64,000 nt of DNA. It comes from Caprimulgus europaeus. Lineage: Eukaryota > Chordata > Aves > Caprimulgiformes > Caprimulgidae. The translations under genes and the position numbers were made by a program. The stretch lies in assembly GCA_907165065.1 (NCBI GenBank), contig OU015532.1:35630339-35694338 (forward strand). The letters are read 5' to 3'. This document shows positions 25,806 to 38,392 of this stretch, piece by piece (within the stretch, counting starts at the first letter, position 1; every line of letters begins with the position of its first letter). The notes under the pieces are model-generated. The model was given only the letters and a program-made list of their open reading frames with translations. It was not told the DNA's origin and searched no databases.

Positions 25806-26772
25806 AAGTCTAGGACAAAAGAAATACACACCTTTCTACTTTTCACTGTCTGGAATCAAATACTTCAGGATGAGGCACAATAAATTAACAGGTTGAAATT
25901 CAGTATGTAAGGAAAAGCGAAAAAACCTCTTCCACGTAAGATTTATTATTTTATCTCTTTATCATTGATATTTGAAACAAACACTTCAAAGATTTAGAAA
26001 GTGATGACTCTCCCAAGTAAACAATTCCCTGAGCAAAGCACAAGCAAACAAGTAAAGAAATGTAATGAATCTTATCACCAACCCAGACTTTTAAGCTTAT
26101 GCTACCTACCAGCCTATGCACGGAATATCAAATATCAATGGAAGTTTCCACACTAGGCTGCAGGACTAAATCCAGTGACATCAAAGATACAGTGTGTTTT
26201 ATAAGTGAAGTAAACAAATTAAGGCAAAAAAAAATATTTAGCAGTTGTGCAAATGTCATACTATTAACTATTGTTTCAGCAGAGTGGTTGGGGGGTCCAA
26301 GCCATGCTTTGGCAAAGTCCTTTTGTGGAAGGCTGGCTGCCAAGAGCAGCTGTGCAGTGACAAGTCTGGAATGTCCTCTGAGTAAGACTGGCTGCAAATC
26401 TCTGAGGACTGTGAGAGTGGGAGGTTCTTGAATAGCTTGAGAAATATGAAAGCCCCATTCAATTATTTTTAAAAAAATCATTAAACTTAGTCATATAAGA
26501 AGGAAACATGAAAATAACCTTGTAACAATGTTGCTGTTTATTCACCCTAGAAAAACAAATGGTGTGTGTGTTCAGTATACTTCCTCTAAGGTTCATTTTT
26601 TCCAACGGGTAACTTCCTGAGGGTGGGGTTCAAATAGCATATCAAAATTTTGTAGGTTAAGTTGCAATTCAGGATTCTGATCTTTCTACAACAAAATACA
26701 GCTTCATAATCCTACACAGTATAATATAGCATTCCAACTTATTGTCTGGAATGAGAGTTTTCCACATATTTT
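25806..26772. other. Unique AT-rich non-coding sequence
   Basis: Open frames of 110 codons (+) and 117 codons (-) overlap at 26099-26481 on opposite strands. Neither shows a recognisable domain, and two further minus frames overlap the same bases, so I treat all as chance. Confidence 0.5.
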
Positions 26773-27030
26773 AGGACAAGGGGCAGTGGGTATAGGCTGG
26801 AACACAGGAGGTTCCACTTAAACTTGAGAAGAAACTTCTTTACTGTGAGGGTGCCAGAGCACTGGAACAGGCTGCCCAGGGAGGTTGTGGAGTCTCCTTC
26901 TCTGGAGACATTCAAGACCCACCTGGACACCTTCCATGTAGGTGTTCCTGCTCCGGCAGGGGGGTTGGACTGGATGATCTTTTGAGGTCCCTTCCAATCC
27001 CCAACATTCTGTGATTCTGTGATTCTGTGA
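26773..27030 (+). mobile_element. Young 5'-truncated CR1 LINE copy with an 11-base deletion
   Basis: This is the 3' terminal 258 bases of a CR1 element, ending in three copies of the ATTCTGTG-type terminal repeat. It encodes a fragment of the ORF2 C-terminal region with blocks [14 protein letters not shown] and [19 protein letters not shown]. It matches the CR1 at 43214-43727 almost perfectly, including 125 consecutive identical bases (26796-26920 versus 43490-43614). It lacks 11 bases around 26934-26935 that the other copy has, which shifts the frame before the ORF2 stop. High similarity implies recent insertion of both. Confidence 0.95.
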
Positions 27031-28020
27031 AGTGCTGCTGTGCTTCATGAACTCCTAATTCTGCTCTCTAGGCTCAATACATGGGTCACTGATTGAGTAA
27101 CAAGGTTAATCACTGTACCATTGGTATACGCCTACTTCTCAGATATATAAAAACAACTTCTGTACTAATGTCCTGATCTGCTATTTTGAAATCTAGTAAG
27201 AGAACAGGCATTCCAGCCCAAAGTTATGTTCAGGAAAAAAAAAGAAATCAAAATCAAAATAAAAAAATATCAAAAGCCTTTTGAAGAGAAGCAGCACAGA
27301 ATAATGGAGAATATATTTTACCTGGAGTCTTCCATCAACTCCTATTTTTAACTGTAACATATAAATTTAATTTAAAATAGAAATGAGGCAATAATTGGGA
27401 GGTCCTGAACAGAAATTATTAATGTGACCACATAAATATATTATTCTGGGAACCAGAATGTTTCTGAGTATCCCAAAAAGTGAAGAGACAAAAGTTCCTG
27501 AGTTGCTGTTCCAGTGTACTATAGTTTAGATACATCTGTTTTAGTTACATATTACAAAACATCTCACCATCCAGAAAAATGCTATGAAAACTGATATATT
27601 TCAATGAGCAGCCTTGTTGAATTAGCAAGAAAATATATTTGCTTGCTTTAGCATATTCCATGGGCTTTGTAGGTAAGAATCATAAGTCCTTTCATGTGCA
27701 AAGATACACGCAGCACAGGGCATTATCCCAAGACTTCACAGATGTACAAAGATGCAACACTAAGCAACAAAACAAAAATCCTGTTAATGGAACAGGAGCT
27801 GCTCTAAGATGTGGTACTCTTCAGACACAGACCAGATATATTCAGGAACAAAGACCCTCATTTAGAAACTGATCTTCAGCTGACTAAGTTTGAAACTATT
27901 AGGTACAAGTATTTAGTGCAGAGTGTTCTTCCTCATACAGATTTCAATTAATTGCTCCACAAAATTAAATTGCAATAAATTAAACTGTGGGGCATTTCTC
28001 CTACATTTGATAGTGAGTCT
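27031..28020. other. Unique AT-rich non-coding sequence
   Basis: No repeat or gene was recognised. A perfect donor-like AG|GTAAGA occurs at about 27670 upstream of the candidate terminal exon, but nothing ties the two together. Confidence 0.45.
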
Positions 28021-28038
28021 AAGAATTTTTTTTCCTAG

Positions 28039-28248
28039 AAAGTGATGTTCCTTTATGTGCTACAGGACTTCATGGACCAGTTTAGGGCATTTGCAGATGC
28101 ATTAGTGGATGTGCAATCTGTTGAAAATTGCTTGTTTGTAACCAGCCTAAGTACAGACACCTCCATCACCACACAGCAACCACCAACCAAGGCTATCACT
28201 GCTACATCTGCAGCTGTTCTCTCCCAACTTCAGATTGACAGTAAATAA
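28039..28248 (+). CDS. Candidate terminal coding exon of an unrecognised gene or retrocopy (partial)
   Basis: The product is not recognised. A pyrimidine tract ending TTTTTTTTCCTAG (AG at 28037-28038) is followed by an open frame to a TAA at 28246-28248. A second acceptor-like CTACAG ends at 28065 in the same frame (phase 0), leading into DFMDQFRAFADALVDVQSVE. The C-terminus is rich in Thr, Ala and Gln (STDTSITTQQPPTKAITATS) and ends LQIDSK. The stop overlaps an AATAAA (28244-28249), and a second AATAAA lies at 28622-28627, 18 bases before an A15 run. Together this looks like a last exon with a 3' UTR, or the 3' end of a 5'-truncated retrocopy. The frame is only about 69 codons, so chance remains quite possible. 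No upstream exon was identified. Confidence 0.22.
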   Translation, partial: KVMFLYVLQDFMDQFRAFADALVDVQSVENCLFVTSLSTDTSITTQQPPTKAITATSAAVLSQLQIDSK

Positions 28249-28621
28249 AAAAGTATGAGATGTGGCTTCTTTCTTAAAACTGCAACACTGTCTCAGATGT
28301 AGTTGCACATAAAAGGCTACAGAAGTGTATATTTCATTATTTCATTGGAGAGAATTGCAGTATTTCTGCTTGCCAGCCCCTCCTACATTCAATACTTGGT
28401 TTGGAAGAACATTATTGGGAGCTTTCTGTGTTATAACATAGCCATCTGTAGAATAAAGCAAAAGAGTGTATAAATGATGTAGCTGTCTTCAGTCCCATGG
28501 GAACAGAAGATTGAGAATATATGTCATAAATTGACCTAAACATTGAGAAACAAGTATTGAATTCATGTCAGTTGAATTTGTCACTAGCAATTAATTTTAC
28601 ATTGCCCATTGGAGGGTGATA

Positions 28622-28660
28622 AATAAAATTTTATCCTGAAACTGTAAAAAAAAAAAAAAA
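28622..28660 (+). other. AATAAA signal followed at canonical distance by an A15 run
   Basis: AATAAA occupies 28622-28627 and the uninterrupted A run is at 28646-28660, a spacing of 18 bases. This is the arrangement left when a polyadenylated transcript is reverse-transcribed into the genome. It also fits a true polyadenylation site next to an A-tract, or simple chance in AT-rich DNA. I saw no clear target-site duplication. Confidence 0.35.
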
Positions 28661-29319
28661 GTTAGTGAAAATTATTAATCCTTTTGACACAGGATACTTA
28701 TAATCAGTAATTTCTTAGAAGTAGAGGTAAGAATCTCTTGTTCACAGGTTATATATTGAAAATGTATAAAAAAACCTTTCTCTCCGTATTCCACACATGA
28801 TCGTTATTTTTTGAAGGCATTGAGAATATTAAAGTTTGCAACATAACCACTTCTTAAAACCTTAAATGCAAGAAAATGCCAAGTTACAATATTAAATGTC
28901 ATCTAATATCTAGTGTCATCCTTGTTTATTGGTTCTAGCATCAGAGAGCTCTACAGGACCTGTAAATTTAATAGGTAAAGAGACATACTATAGTCGAGAC
29001 GTTGGTCTCCCAAAATGTTGAGTACAACCTCATCAGCATTGCCAGCTTTTCAGCACTGACATCTTCATGCAGGTGCTACACGTGGGAAGTATGTGGTCAT
29101 AGTTTCAGCTTTGCAGAGAGAACTAACTGACTTTCACACAGGATTTTGATATTTCGAAATCTGGGTTTGTTCCAGTTTGGAACAAAAGCCAAACATTTCA
29201 TAATTATCTGTGAAAGGCAATAAAGCTTCAGTGTGGGAGCAGGTCATCCCCTAGGCTTCCCCAAAGCCTTGGCCCTGTGAGCACGGAGATCTCTTGCGCC
29301 AGGGTGGGAAGCAGGATTG
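28661..29319. other. Unique non-coding sequence, GC-richer toward the right
   Basis: Nothing recognised. The last 100 bases are noticeably more GC-rich and continue on the far side of the inserted LTR, so the LTR interrupted one GC-rich block. Confidence 0.5.
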
Positions 29320-29324
29320 CCGTG

Positions 29325-29621
29325 TGTCCTGGTTTTTCTAGGATAGAGTTAATTTTCTTCTTGGTAGTTAGAAGAGCTGTGTTTTGGTTTCAGTTCAGAC
29401 TTGCTTTGAGAACATCATTGATAAAAGACAACGTTTAGTTGGGTGGTGGGGTTTTTTTAAAGTTTTCTGTTATTTCTATTATTAAACTGTTCTTATCTCA
29501 CCCTACGAGCCTCCTTATCCTTGCCCCCAATCCTCTCCCCTATCTCCTGGGGGTGGGGGGGGAAGTGGGTGAAAGGTTGTGTTGGCTGCTAGCCAAGGGC
29601 TGGCTCAGTGAAACTATCACA
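29325..29621 (+). mobile_element. Short (internally deleted) solo LTR of a second avian ERV family, plus orientation
   Basis: The element starts TGTCCTGGTTTTTCTAGGAT and ends AACTATCACA, giving TG...CA ends. It is bracketed by a perfect 5-bp target-site duplication, CCGTG at 29320-29324 and 29622-29626. The opening 'ggatagagttaattttcttcttggtag' and the later 'aaactgttcttatctcaccctacgag' match from memory a widespread bird LTR family. ATTAAA at 29481-29486 is the likely polyadenylation signal. At 297 bases it is shorter than I would expect for the family, so an internal deletion is likely. It has no retroviral coding sequence beside it. Confidence 0.88.
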
Positions 29622-29626
29622 CCGTG

Positions 29627-32600
29627 GAAGGCAGCTCCTGATGGACCTGCTCCAGAGCTGCACAATTCTGCTGCCAGAGCCCCAGTGCAGCTCCCTGGCT
29701 GCCCGGCTTCTGAGGGAAACAGAGGAAAATGCCAGTGTCTCAGCAAAACATTCCAATCTGAACAGGCAAATTCCTACCAGAAAATGTGTTGTCAGAACTT
29801 TTCCAGTCTGTTTCACTAGTAATTAAAGGCTTGTGTTTTACTGTAAAGGAGATGACTGTGCTGTGTGTAGCAGGCTCCTGGGTAACAGTGACAGTGCTGT
29901 CACTTGGGTATTGAAAAAGTGTGGGGTGAGGGGGAGCTTCCTGGTCCTCTCCATCCCAACTTCAAACCGTACAAAGTACCAAACAAATTTCCTCTGGCTT
30001 TAGAATTCCTTCTCATAATGAAAGTTGAAATTGCTTATAACCTCTTCCACATTGGCACAGGATTCTGAGAAGAAACCACATCAGAAGCGGTATCAGTCTG
30101 CAGCACGAGCAGTAATGAGAATGGCCTGGGCCAGGGCAGGCAGCAGCTGAATCCTGGTCATGCCGAGTCGCTTGTGTAACATATGACAGAAATTCATCTC
30201 TTGTGGTAGTGAAGAACTGTTTACACCAAAAATAATTAAATACAACTTTTGTGAAACTAATTCTCCTATCTTGACAAACTCTTAATGCGCATTTATGGTT
30301 ACTTAAGAGTGGTGATTATGAACATTTGATTAAGTTTTTCCTCCTTGCAAACTAGAAAATTGGCAAGGCCCAGCAAGACGCAGACTGAAAGCATGCAAGC
30401 CAGACTTGGACTTTAGAGCCATGCAGCTCCTTCCATTTTTTTTTTAACCTTTTGTTTCATTGCTGAGAGAAAGAACAATAGAGCATGAAGTACACAGAAC
30501 TTTGGGATACTCTGCAAAATTCCTCATGGACTGCCTAATGGAATCCTTTTCTTTCCTTGTTTTCTCTTAAAAAGTGCAAAATACTGAGATTAAACTTTTA
30601 AAAATAGAAGATTAAATTTTTTGATCAAATAAATATGCCAGTGAAATGTGTCTCTTTCTCTTGAAATCTTTTGTCTTTTTCCAGGAATATAGTTTTTATT
30701 TTTAGTTTGTGGATTTCTTTTCTGAATGGAAAGTCACATATTTTAAAAGAAAAAAAAAAGAGCTTTTTTAGTCCATAGCCTTTATCCAAGCTAATGCATG
30801 CTGTTTGTAATGTATGATGTATATTGGAAGCAAAAGGGCCAGTCACAAAGCAGGGAGCACCAGAAGATACTTTACACCAAAGGCACAATCACCTCAGCAC
30901 AGGATGGTGCAGCGCATGCTCTCCAGAAATGCACTTGCACTCATTTGTTGTCTACAACAACAGGTTACAGAATCGTGCCTTGCTGAGTTGGCCAATACAT
31001 ATAAGGTCACAATGGAAAGATATTTCTGCTTGTTCTCCAGCCTTCTCAGTGTGGGACATCAGTCAGAGCTTCAAGAGTGTGAGACAGATAACAAAAATAG
31101 TGACCCATTAACTTGCAATTGCTCACATATGCTCGATCAGAACTTGCCTGGCCTTGATCAGAACTCAGTCTTCCTTGCACACACATACATATTTTTCTCT
31201 CTAGGCCATGCTTGCCTCTTTCTAAAAGCAGTAATCAGGGAGAGGGGGTGAGGAGGGGGCAGCAGCCCACCCAGAGAAACAAACTGAGAGCAGAATAGTC
31301 AGAGCTGTTTGCCAGAGTAATGTCAAAAGACAGCTGGAGCAGACTGGCTTGCAAGTAAGGACCTAGGTTTGACAGGGCTGCACTACTGAAGTTGTACTGA
31401 AGATAAAATTTTATCAGTTTAGACATCTTTCCTCCAGGTACCCAGATAAAAGCAGCTTTATTTCTCTTTTGTGGGCATATACTACGTGATCGCTCCTATT
31501 CTTGCCTAGTGAAGAAGAGTGATCTGTTCTATCTGCTGCTTCTCACATAGCAGTTATGTCCTCTTACCAAAAAAGGTGCATCCATTCCCCTGCAGGACTG
31601 TAACTAGGTCTGTGAGTCCCCCATGGAGCTATGTTCAAGATATTAAGAGAAAAAATGGCATAAGACCTCAAGGAAGGCTCTTTCCATGGAGTTCTGACAC
31701 TCACCTCCTAAGCAATTCCTTATTACATACCTGAGATGGATAAAGAGAGTATGACTTCATAAAGCACTGAGGTCTCTCTAGAGGTGGTGGTGGGGGTGAT
31801 TGTGTGTGTTTGGGCTTTGGTGGACACTCTCTGCCATTCACCCAAAGCTGTAGTTTTACTGCTTTGCTAAACCTTTTCTAGCCAGTCATTCTTTACACTC
31901 TTCATGAATTTACAGTTCTTTTATGTGCTCACCTTGCAATTCTTCATCAGCTTTCCTGTCTGCTGCTTGAAGTGAGTTGTAATCTCAAGAGTGATAGCCA
32001 CCATAGGACTAGTTGTGTCCAACACAGGTTCATTACAGGACTAACATACTACACTGGAGAAGTTCACAGTAAAGAACTATTGAGGAGGTTTTGTGAAAGG
32101 CACTTTGCATCCCAGTGGAGTTCTGATGAAGTTGAAAGGTAGGTGAGGTTCTTTGCCTTATAGTAAAATACACTGGAGTAATTGCTGGTTTCTGCACGTG
32201 AGATAGATACTACCTCATGGGACTCCAGACTAGTCAGGACAATGAAGCTCAGGGATGACAGAAGTGAGTAAAAGTAGTCCACATTACATGAGGGATGTTT
32301 AACTCTGAATCACATTACTTAGATGAAATATTTTCTTCCACAGAAGTTAATAGAAGTGCAAATATATTGCCTCTGTGCCCTGAGATCATCTGAGCTGAAA
32401 TGTGATGGATATAAATCCTAACAGAAGTGAGCTGAAAAGCTTATATCTATGAAGTGCTTGACTTACTATATTGTTTTCCCAGAAGAGGAATGGTGTCAAG
32501 GGAGAAATATGGTAGAAACTGTGCTAAATATAATGTCTAAGTGCTGCTGAAATGACGAGACACAGGCAGTCTCCTTTGGCCCATCCTGTTTAATGCCAGT

Positions 32601-35600
32601 GACAATAAAAATGTAATAAAGATGATGTCAGGCTAACATGAGAGCAAGTTTGTTCACAGAGCTGTGATAGCATGCACAGGGAATCCAGAGCAACAGTGAG
32701 TCATTCTGTTGAAAGAAAGCAATGATGAGAGGATTGAAGAAAAGGAAACTTCATATACAATTTCTTAGCAATGTAGAGTGGGAGGGAAAAGTGACCCCAG
32801 AGGATGAACCAATGCAGACTCTAAAATGGAAAAGTAAGAAATATTTATTTAACAAAAGCTGTCAAGTTGAATTCCATCTTGGCATCTCTCCCCCTCAGAC
32901 TTCCTATGCAAAGGAGAAGAGCACTTATCCTGTGATAGAAAGTGGCGGGGTTGTGGAGGGTGAGAGAGAAAAATACAGGAAAACATGGAATAGGGACATA
33001 AAACACCACATACTTAAACCACGTTGGACTTGTTCCAAGAAAAAGCTTTTTGGCTTCATCCTCTGAGGCCCATCTAAAGTAATGAAATTCACCCTATCCT
33101 CCAAAAAAAAAAAGAATTTGAGGACAGTTATGTGAACTTACACAGCTTTAAAATAACTGCACTTCCATCGAATCAGGATCTTGTTACTTAGCATATGAGT
33201 ATTTTTCAGGCTATCAAGAAAATTAATGTTTAGAAGAATATATACTATTGGTTCTGGTAAATCAGGACAACAGACAAACACATCCATATGCTGACATATG
33301 AACACTGATAGGCTTCTTTACCAAGCTGGATGTCAACTGTGCAGTTCCAATTATTTATCATGCTTCCAGCCTTGCTGTCTTGTACACCCTTCTGTGCCCA
33401 TCTGAACTCCTGTTTCTTATCTTCTAAAATGAAAAGGTCACTGGGAGCAGAACTAACGTTTTCTTCCAGGGGTGTCTAGCAGGGTGAGTGTCCACAAAAG
33501 ATGATGGCTTCTACATGTGCTAAAAACATTAGCAAGCAGACTGTGAGTTGGCATTAAAGCACACATGTTCTAATGAGATTTCATCAACTTTTAATGACTA
33601 TTTCACCCAAAACCAAACAAAATACTACTCTTCCAATGTTATAATTGACCATAATTTTCTTAAGGTGCCAAATGTTTTCCAGAAATATGATAAAACTGCG
33701 GCATACTTATTAGACATCATTCACACTCTGAGGGATAAATCACACCTGTCTTGAATGTCTGTGGTTTCTATGATTGAAATATTAATATAGTAACACATGT
33801 AAATATCATAAATACACTTTTGATTGTATATGAGACCATGCTTTTATGAAGTTTACGTATGATTTTCTACAGCTCAATTGTTTTTAGCTTCTGGATTTCA
33901 AAATTAGATAAGGAATATCAAGGTGTTAGCCAAAATGCTAGAAATAAGGGCTTCACTGTGAGTGCACCACATCAGCAGTATATTTTATGGCTTTTTACTG
34001 AGATTTTTTTTTTCTCAATAGGTGTAAGCCCTGTTACATTATGTAACAGCAAGGATTCTCTGACAGGAAATTGCACCAGTGATGAACAATTCTGAAAAGA
34101 GATTTTTACTAATGTGGTAGAAATCACATTCTTGTGATCATTAATGTGAATGCATCAATACTGCAAAAGAGAACGCAGCTAAGCTTAGAATTTATTATAT
34201 GAAATGCTAATCTACTGGTAAAAAAAAAAAGACTAAAGGCTTACTATTGAAGCAAGTGCTGCTTTTCAAATGCTTGCTGAATGTGCAGATCCTGAATCAG
34301 ACTGTAATCCTCTGGTGCTTTTCCTTTAAATCAAGTTAATGTTTCTGCCTTTATCTAGGAAAAAAAAAAAAAAATATTGTAGATTGGACAATTTCCTAAG
34401 AGTTTCAGGGATGACAAGAATCCAGATATATCAACAAGGCAAAGACAAGTGTTTCTCTGAGTTGTATGGAAATCAAGCACCTGCAGCTTAATGCTGCCTG
34501 CCATACAAAGATGTTCTGATAGGACCTTTTATTTTATTTGGCTTACGGCTGTGATCAATCTACAATGCCTGAATAGCAGCTCTGTTCCTGTTTTAGCAAT
34601 CCTTGCATGCTTTTTGGAAGGTTAGCATTTTAAAGGTCATGGATGAATAGGTTAATTAATATCTTTATTAAAAATTGCATTTGTTTAAACACCTATGCAG
34701 CTTTGAAAACCTCAGTCATGATAGTACTCTTGCTCCCCTCTCCTGTAGGTCTTTGTTTTTTATCTTCTGTGGGTAAAATTACTTTTATCTTCTTCACCAA
34801 GCCGTGAATGTTGCAACAAAAACTGCACTGCTGATTTTCTTATTCTTTTATCTAGATTCTCACATGAAGAAAGCATACTGTACTTAACAAAAAGATGAGG
34901 CTGAGGAAAGCCAAGTCAGGTATCAAGTATTGTAACATTCCCATCTCAATTAATTCTCACTCCTCATCTTGCTTTTTACATCTGTTGAAATATGGTTTCT
35001 ATTATGGTTTTGGAAGATTTCCATTTACTGTAAGTTTCAGACAGTATTGATGAGGTCACTGTTTACTTTGAATAGCTCTTTGATAGGAAAAAAAAATAGC
35101 ACAATGGAACGTTCAAGAAGCATGGCAAGTAATACATTATTAAATTAATCATAGGAGAGTTGTACAGAGACGTAACCTCTCCATAGCCTTAGGGCACAGC
35201 CTTAGGGGACAGCTGTCCCACAACTCCACATGGCAGCAGGTTCTCATGTAATTGCCACAAGTGATGTTGCTTACTGATAGATAGCAGCCATGGGAATTCT
35301 GCCTACCAAAGCCACTGCACACAGCTGTATAAACCAGATAAGCAGACTGGAGAACAATAGGGTAAGGTGCACTATCCCAAACACACCTTTTTGTAGGATA
35401 TTTCTGCAGCTAATGCTTAGGTAGCAGAAGACACACTCCTCATATTAACTGGAACTGGCTGATGCCACTTCCCATGATCCTTGCTTCCCCGATAGTCCCC
35501 TGATAACAGACTTGGATTACATCAAAAGCCATAGCTAAGCGTCAGTCATGACTAGACATTCAAATTGAGGCTTCAAAGTCAGTTTGCAATTATGTGCTAT

Positions 35601-37253
35601 TACTGAAGAGGCCACCACACTGTTTCCATGTTCCCAGTCTCATCTTTTAACCCTCCTCACTGGGAGCCCTCCAGCAACCATTCTGCTGTGGTGGGCCACC
35701 ACTAAGCTCACTGCTTTGTCTAAAAACTAACTCTTTTTTTAAGTTTTAATTTACCTTGTGGGATTTTAAAATTTATTTTATAATGTAAAAAGTACTTGAG
35801 AATATCAGTTGCATGTAAGTAGAGCCCCAATGTCACCATCTGGTAAATAGTCACCAGTTACCATTCCATGAAGTCACTGGAAACCTCTGAAGTGTGAAGT
35901 ACTGCTGTACTGTATTGCTCTGCTAAAGTACAGATACAAAAGGATATTCATGCAGCAAGCACATTTCATACAGCTTCTAATTAATTCACATACTCTGAGG
36001 TGTGCAGTGAAGATCCTGTATCTTCCAGGGCTTATCAAGTCTTCATTTGAAGAATCACCTTTTAACTTCTGAGGTAGCCTGTCAGCTGGCTGATGAAATG
36101 GCCATACTTGACAATCAAACCATCATGAACAAAAAACTCTTTTCTTCATAAGAATAGAAATTTGGCTGAAGTGAGTTAGCAAGAATCCTACAAGGTACTG
36201 GCTTTTGAATTATGTGCAAACAATGAAAGAACAATTGTATCTATTATTTCTGCATAGTATATTCTTAATATATACTAGGGCAGTTCCAGGAACATGGGTT
36301 TGGTTTGCTAAAAGGTATTTTATGGGAAATGTTTAATTTGTTACTTTTGCTTGCCAGAATATTTAATGTTTAACACGGATTACACTTGCTAAATACTCTA
36401 AATGAACTTTGTGTCTAGGACTTCTTTCAAAATGCTGTGTAAAAATATCCTGTTAACCTTTGTCTTTTATGTGCCAAAGTATTTCCGTCGATATGTAAAT
36501 CATGCATATATACTTACACCCAGAAATTTTTTTAGTGATATGTTCTGTGCACTCATCAGGATAACCTGTGAAGTGCTGTATTTGGCAATCATTCATAAAA
36601 AAAAATAATTACCTTTCTTCATAACAGTAGCGATTTCAATGTTTTTTGAGGCAGATTAGAAACTACTCTGTACTTCTAAATAGTTAAGTTTAGATGCCTA
36701 CATGGTGAAAACCAGGTATACCTGCTTCAAATAATAAAATTAACTTTGGTATTTGATATAAATCATCAGTAATGTAAATATAGAAACTCACTGCTAAAAT
36801 GTAGCCAAGAAAAGTAGATTTAGAGGTAAACATTGAAGAAGGAGTATAAACAAGACAAGGATATTTAACATGTAATAAGGCCATGAAGAAGCTCCATCTA
36901 TAAAACTGCATGTTTTCTGGGGGAATACAGATCCTTAGGGGTATGCAGATTCTTGAAGTGGTTTGAAAGGAAAGCTGATGGACCAGTTGGCATATACACA
37001 AGCACACCTGCACTGCAGAGAGTTTTAGAGGAAGTAGGATTATTTTCGTAATTTGAAATTTTCAAGATACACATTTAAAGGATAGGGAACTTCCAAGAAG
37101 AAAAAGTTTTACTTCCTCCAAATAACATTATTAAATCCTGAATATGTGCTTGTGTATATATGTATATACAGTCAGAGGCACATACACTCATACATGACTA
37201 GATGTAAAAGGAAATATCATCTTAAGCCTGAAGAACTTCGCAATGCTATCTTT
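29627..37253. other. Long unique AT-rich non-coding stretch
   Basis: No CR1, LTR or RNA gene was recognised over about 7.6 kb. Left of 30200 the DNA is moderately GC-rich. The longest open frame away from repeats, 114 codons at 32722-33066, is lysine-rich with no recognisable domain and no splice or promoter context. A perfect palindrome at 34031-34049 is entered separately. A-runs occur near 33101-33112 and 34362-34375. Confidence 0.5.
34031..34049. repeat. Perfect 9-bp inverted repeat containing a PAR-bZIP-type site
   Basis: CTGTTACAT (34031-34039) is followed by one T and then its exact reverse complement ATGTAACAG. Inside it, TTATGTAA (34039-34046) matches the consensus recognised by E4BP4/NFIL3 and PAR-bZIP factors. 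Binding is inference. Confidence 0.35.
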
Positions 37254-37313
37254 ACTGTTGGACTAGATGATTAGAATGGTCTTTTCCAACCAAACTATTC
37301 TATGATTCTATGA
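37254..37313 (+). mobile_element. Minimal CR1 LINE 3'-end fragment
   Basis: About 60 bases, 'ctgttggactagatgattagaatggtcttttccaaccaaactattctatgattctatga', match the extreme 3' end of CR1 including the terminal repeat. Nothing 5' of it is recognisable. Confidence 0.85.
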
Positions 37314-38392
37314 AGTATCATAATTTTTTTTAGAATAGTGAACTAGATAAGAAAAATTATAAAAGGCAATGTATTTCAGGTGAGATAAATTCAGTTTTAA
37401 AACTTTTGGAAGCAATCAGTACCTTTAGCAGAGGTAAAGGAGCACATAGCTTTCTTCAAAATCCCATTTTGATTAATTCTAAAAAATGCATGAAATCTAG
37501 CTGATTCTTGCTCCTAAGCTCCCCTGCTGTAGTCATAGGAGAGGAAGAAAACTGGCATGCTTAAACATAAATTTGGCTGCATTAGTAGGAAATCTACTGT
37601 AGTCATAAATGGAAAGTATTCAAACTAAAATGTCAGTAGTAGAAGATGACAGGAGTCAGTGTTAGACGTCCAGATTTGAAATATTTACACAAATATAACA
37701 TAGACAGTGATGTGGAAAGCAAAGATTTCCAAGTTTGCAGATAGCACTTAATTAGCAAGTACTGCAAATAATGAAGGAATGTAGGGTCAGAAATCAGAGA
37801 CTGAAATGGAGGAAAAAGCTTGAGCTGTCAGGTGACAGGAGCTCTAATTACAATGGAGTTTTCAAAAGGCAACCTACAGAACATTTTTAATGTTAAACTT
37901 TTCTGAAACAACCTTTAAAAATTTTAGTAATAAGTAAATACATAGTTGTTGCTGTTGTTTGTTTTACTGTTTTGGTTTTTGGGTTTTTTTTTTCAGAGGC
38001 TTCAGACTTCTAGCTGTAAAGAGTGAGTCACGGAACTGCAGTCAATCCACTGTTCCTTGCAGGAGCTTTGGTGTAGATACACCAAAACACTTTACGCATC
38101 TATGAGGATTCTGACGAAACAGAGCCCCAAATCACTATGTGACTATTCCACAAAAAATAATCTACCAATGAAGTTCCCCATGGTGCATGATAGCCTGCTT
38201 CTTTGGTGCTCAGCACAGCCTTTGCTTGGGCATTAAGTCAACAGGGAGCTGCTCTCTGAGTCTCGCACACCAGAACCAAGGAGGCAGAAGGGTGTTTCCA
38301 TTTCCTCTTCAACAGCTCAATCCTCAGCTCAGCTAGGTTCAACGCTCAACTAAGGTGGAGAAAAGGGTTCTTTATTTGTTCAAGGACATTTC
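37314..38392. other. Unique AT-rich non-coding sequence
   Basis: Contains a T/G-rich simple stretch near 37945-37995. No gene or known repeat was recognised. Confidence 0.5.

Noticed and set aside
32722..33066. 114-codon lysine-rich open frame
   Set aside because: No recognisable domain, no splice or promoter context. Its length is unremarkable for 64 kb read in six frames.
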